The translations under genes and the position numbers were made by a program. From assembly GCA_903889795.1 (NCBI GenBank), contig CAISYW010000089.1, positions 1 to 8,020 of the forward strand: a DNA stretch of 8,020 bases. The letters are read 5' to 3'. Shown in pieces: positions 6,624 to 8,020 of the stretch (position 1 is the stretch's first letter; each line of letters starts with the position of its first letter). Source of the DNA: an uncultured Chlamydiae bacterium (GTDB lineage Bacteria; Chlamydiota; Chlamydiia; Chlamydiales; SM23-39). The notes beneath the pieces were generated by a model. The model had not been told where the DNA came from. It saw only the letters and a list, made by a program, of their open reading frames with translations, and searched no databases.

Positions 6624-7105
6624 CTGAGCGCGGTTAGGTTCTTCATTATTTGGCGGTAGGATTTTGTGTCACGTTCGGTATAGAAAGTTTGCGAGAACGA
6701 GCAATGCGCTGAGACGCAAAAGACGCCGATGAAAAAATTAAAGACCTTGCCGCGGGCAGTATAAATCAAACGTTTTTTGTTTCGTTTTGAAAAAATGGGT
6801 AATTTCTTTTCTGCTTTTTGAATGTTATTCTTGACTGATGCAGTTAGTTTTTCAAATAGCTCGTGTTTTTTTTGGATGTTATAAGCAATGGATCTTTCGT
6901 TTTTTATTGAAAGCGAGTTTCGTTTTGTTTCAAAAACATGATCCATGTGCATTAAATGATGAAGCAGGCTTTCTTGTGTTTTTTGGAATGCATCTATCTC
7001 TGCTTCAGTTAAATCCGTCAGATTTGCACCGTCGATCGTTTCAACGTTGCGGATAAGCCGTTCGAGAGTTGCATCAATCTCTGACAGAATTTCTTCCGCA
7101 ATCAT
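6575..7105 (-). CDS. hypothetical helical protein whose C-terminal third is repeat-derived
   Basis: From the ATG at 7103-7105 this encodes 176 residues; a TTG three codons upstream (7114) is an alternative. Residues 1-114 (MIAEEILSEIDATLERLIRN onward, to about SKRNKKRLI) are charged and predicted largely helical, with heptad-like spacing and a basic end. Size and pattern recall small helical export chaperones of the FlgN or type III secretion kind, but I see no motif that proves it. Exactly at the next codon the reading enters the family-2 element (6763 down to 6620), and then the end of the family-1 element, where the stop lies. The last 62 residues, including FFIGVFCVSAHCSF, are therefore repeat sequence read as protein. 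Either the native C-terminus was lost to insertion (a damaged gene) or the tail was adopted. Another family-1 copy lies 25 bp upstream of the start. No clear Shine-Dalgarno is seen. Confidence 0.55.
   Translation of the reverse strand: MIAEEILSEIDATLERLIRNVETIDGANLTDLTEAEIDAFQKTQESLLHHLMHMDHVFETKRNSLSIKNERSIAYNIQKKHELFEKLTASVKNNIQKAEKKLPIFSKRNKKRLIYTARGKVFNFFIGVFCVSAHCSFSQTFYTERDTKSYRQIMKNLTALSIPGVVQKSDYVQEVP
6620..6763. repeat. family-2 inverted-repeat (foldback) element, copy 2
   Basis: The left end reads TATACTGAGCGCGGTTAGGT. The complement of the right end reads TATACTGCCCGCGGCAAGGT. These begin imperfect arms that continue inward through TTTGGCGG on the left and the complementary GACGCCGATGAAAAA on the right. 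It is related to 4177-4340 in the same orientation but is 144 bp long, about 20 bp shorter in the central loop. Its left TATA is shared with the end of the family-1 element at 6623, so one element was probably placed at the tip of the other. On the minus strand it is open in one frame and forms part of the gene ending at 6575. Confidence 0.75.
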
Positions 7106-7130
7106 ATTCGTCAAATTCCACTAATCTGCA

Positions 7131-7303
7131 TATACCGGGAGCGATTCAAAAATCGGGAATAGGCAAGGAGGCTGCTTGCATTTGTGTCAGGCAGAGCCGA
7201 CGCCTCCATCACCCAACTTGAATAAGTTGGGTGATGGAGGCGGACACAAAGGCAATGCAAAGCCGACGCAGCATAAACCGATTTTCGAATCACGAGCGGT
7301 ATA
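7131..7303. repeat. family-1 miniature inverted-repeat element, copy 2
   Basis: The 173-bp element has left end TATACCGGGAGCG, then ATTCAAAAATCGG, and right end whose complement reads TATACCGCTCGTG, then ATTCGAAAATCGG. It is inverted relative to 6451-6623. The ends differ consistently: a GGGAG-type end and a GCTCGTG-type end are seen in both copies, so the element has polarity. The interior is almost wholly self-complementary: a perfect 19-bp stem (7201-7242) flanked by a TTTGTGTC/GACACAAA pair (7182-7189 and 7243-7250) and further GCTTGCA/TGCAAAGC pairing. It lies 25 bp upstream of the ATG of the minus-strand gene 6575-7105, so it could supply or block that gene's promoter. Confidence 0.88.
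7201..7242. repeat. perfect 19-bp stem, 4-nt loop hairpin inside the family-1 element
   Basis: The arm CGCCTCCATCACCCAACTT (7201-7219) is followed by GAAT and its exact complement (7224-7242). Nineteen paired bases without a mismatch make this the strongest secondary structure in the window. It lacks a following T-tract on either strand, so it is not a typical intrinsic terminator. The matching site in the other copy retains only a 6-bp stem. Confidence 0.9.
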
Positions 7304-7378
7304 GCTCCATTCTTTATGAGATCGCTTTATTTTTTAAAAGAAATATTTTTTATTTAAATTTTAGGAGATTCTAAAGAT

Positions 7379-7522
7379 GTGGTAATCACCAATCGTTTTG
7401 AAAATCATGATAAACATCGGACTGTAATTGAACTAAAACCGAATTTTTTTTTAAATAAGTTGATCCATTGCGCGGCAATAGATCAACAGATTGCGAAGAT
7501 TTCCCATGTACCAGCTAGATAA
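7379..7522 (+). CDS. possible small protein or gene remnant (GTG start, 47 aa)
   Basis: A frame opened by a stop at 7355-7357 runs to TAA at 7520-7522. A GTG at 7379 follows an AGGAGA ribosome-site-like sequence (7363-7368) by 10 nt. The product, VVITNRFENHDKHRTVIELK and onward to AKISHVPAR, has an ordinary amino-acid mix, not low-complexity translation, but resembles no family I know. It lies in the 211-bp gap between the family-1 element and the convergent gene, whose end it overlaps by 8 bp. It may be a real small gene, the tail of an older gene cut off by the repeat, or chance. Confidence 0.3.
   Translation: MVITNRFENHDKHRTVIELKPNFFLNKLIHCAAIDQQIAKISHVPAR
7460..7486 (-). terminator. candidate terminator hairpin for the gene 7515-7976
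   Basis: The arms TTGATCCATTGC (7460-7471) and GCAATAGATCAA (7475-7486) pair over 12 positions with one mismatch around a 3-nt loop, 28 nt beyond the stop of the minus-strand gene. On the minus strand the hairpin is followed by CTTATTTAAAAA, only a weak T-tract. Its position after a gene end is the main support. It also lies inside the possible small plus-strand frame. Confidence 0.35.
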
Positions 7523-7976
7523 AAGGGACTAGTGGCATCGCCCTAAATTCGCAACTCATTCTGAGAGGATCTCCTCGCCCTGCAAACCGAGCTGCGAAGC
7601 CTTTTAGCATCATCGCTGCAACAAAGTCTCCATAAGACAAATCTTCATGTTGCCAATTTTCGATTTTCACTTTTATAGCGCCGCCGTTCTTTTGAAAATG
7701 CGATGTCTCTTGAACGCATTTATCCAAGACGTGAAATGCTCTTTGAACTCGTTCAATATTTAAAAGCTCCTTCATATCTCTTTTATATGTGTATTCGTCT
7801 ACGGGGGTTAAGAATTTATAATTTCGCGTTGCTTGAGGTGAGCGGAGGTTGCCGGATTGTGAAAGATATACGCCTTTTGCTTCGCAGTAAGGCAGGAGTT
7901 TATTATATATAACCATTTTTGCTTCTTCATAGGGAAGGGAATCAAAATTATTGACTGGGTAAAATTTAATCGTCAT
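7515..7976 (-). CDS. hypothetical protein, 153 aa
   Basis: I do not recognise this protein. It starts MTIKFYPVNNFDSLPYEEAK and is soluble-looking with no signal peptide or membrane segment. The N-terminal half contains YNKLLPYCEAKGVYLS. The C-terminal part carries an alanine/glycine-rich helical segment (GDFVAAMMLKGFAARFAGRG) about 30 residues from the end. An excellent ribosome site (AAGGAG, 6 nt before the ATG) supports both the start and the view that it is an expressed gene. Base composition is AT-rich like the rest of the right-hand region and unlike the E1 and M18 genes, which fits an accessory or lineage-specific gene. Its upstream neighbour lies outside the window. Confidence 0.72.
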   Translation of the reverse strand: MTIKFYPVNNFDSLPYEEAKMVIYNKLLPYCEAKGVYLSQSGNLRSPQATRNYKFLTPVDEYTYKRDMKELLNIERVQRAFHVLDKCVQETSHFQKNGGAIKVKIENWQHEDLSYGDFVAAMMLKGFAARFAGRGDPLRMSCEFRAMPLVPFI

Positions 7977-7982
7977 CTCTTT

Positions 7983-7988
7983 CTCCTT
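7983..7988 (-). promoter_or_regulatory. strong Shine-Dalgarno site of the gene 7515-7976
   Basis: On the minus strand AAGGAG lies 6 nt before the ATG at 7974-7976, an optimal match and spacing. It fixes the start and argues that this otherwise unknown frame is translated. Confidence 0.75.
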
Positions 7989-8020
7989 TGGTTTTTTTAG
8001 GGTCGAAATTTTTTAAGAAA

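Noticed and set aside
6838..7056. 72-codon plus-strand frame opposite the hypothetical helical gene
   Set aside because: Rich in F, L and Q from complementary AT-rich helical codons; no ribosome site; it looks like a shadow.
7111..7293. 60-codon minus-strand frame inside the second family-1 element
   Set aside because: Almost wholly repeat-encoded with no ribosome site; its overlap with the TTG at 7114 is likely chance.
6451..7303. CRISPR array or attachment sites
   Set aside because: Only two copies per repeat, 173 bp long, inverted, with genes between; no regular short repeats, spacers, integrase or tRNA gene.

Overview
The window looks like a chromosomal piece of a chlamydia-related bacterium (Chlamydiota, probably a Parachlamydiales amoeba symbiont). 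This is inferred from three things: a long UPF0158-family protein with a basic tail, a stand-alone fused alpha/beta E1 subunit of the 2-oxoacid dehydrogenase type like the one kept in chlamydiae, and many small non-coding foldback repeats between genes. Fused E1 subunits also occur in Bacteroidota, but the clear Shine-Dalgarno sites (serS, and the gene at 7976) and the sigma70-like serS promoter argue against that group. No rRNA, tRNA or complete insertion sequence is visible.

Layout. Bases 1-288 hold the C-terminal part of a MazF/PemK-type toxin whose start lies outside the window. It converges, 7 bp apart, on a minus-strand operon: serS (seryl-tRNA synthetase), then an M18-family aminopeptidase joined to it by a 4-bp ATGA stop/start overlap. 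A good promoter lies just upstream of serS. Divergently, on the plus strand, comes a 379-residue UPF0158-domain protein carrying two AT-hook-like motifs. A 164-bp inverted-repeat element nearly fills the next gap. It is followed by the fused E1 alpha/beta dehydrogenase gene, the largest in the window.

From 6446 to the right end the character changes. The DNA is more AT-rich, the genes are unrecognised, and it holds three more small repeat elements. Two families are present. Family 1 (two copies, 6451-6623 and 7131-7303, both exactly 173 bp, opposite orientations) has TATACCG ends and an ATTCAAAAATCGG inner segment. Family 2 (4177-4340 and 6620-6763) has TATACTG ends and degenerate foldback arms. 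The elements at 6451-6623 and 6620-6763 abut and share one TATA.

Together these two abutting elements supply the last third of a minus-strand reading frame (6575-7105), and the copy at 7131-7303 sits just upstream of that same gene. The housekeeping genes cover translation (serS), peptide turnover (M18) and oxidative decarboxylation of a 2-oxoacid (E1). Nothing in the sequence links them to one pathway. The most interesting signals are the two miniature element families and their remodelling of a gene, and the AT-hook-bearing UPF0158 protein.
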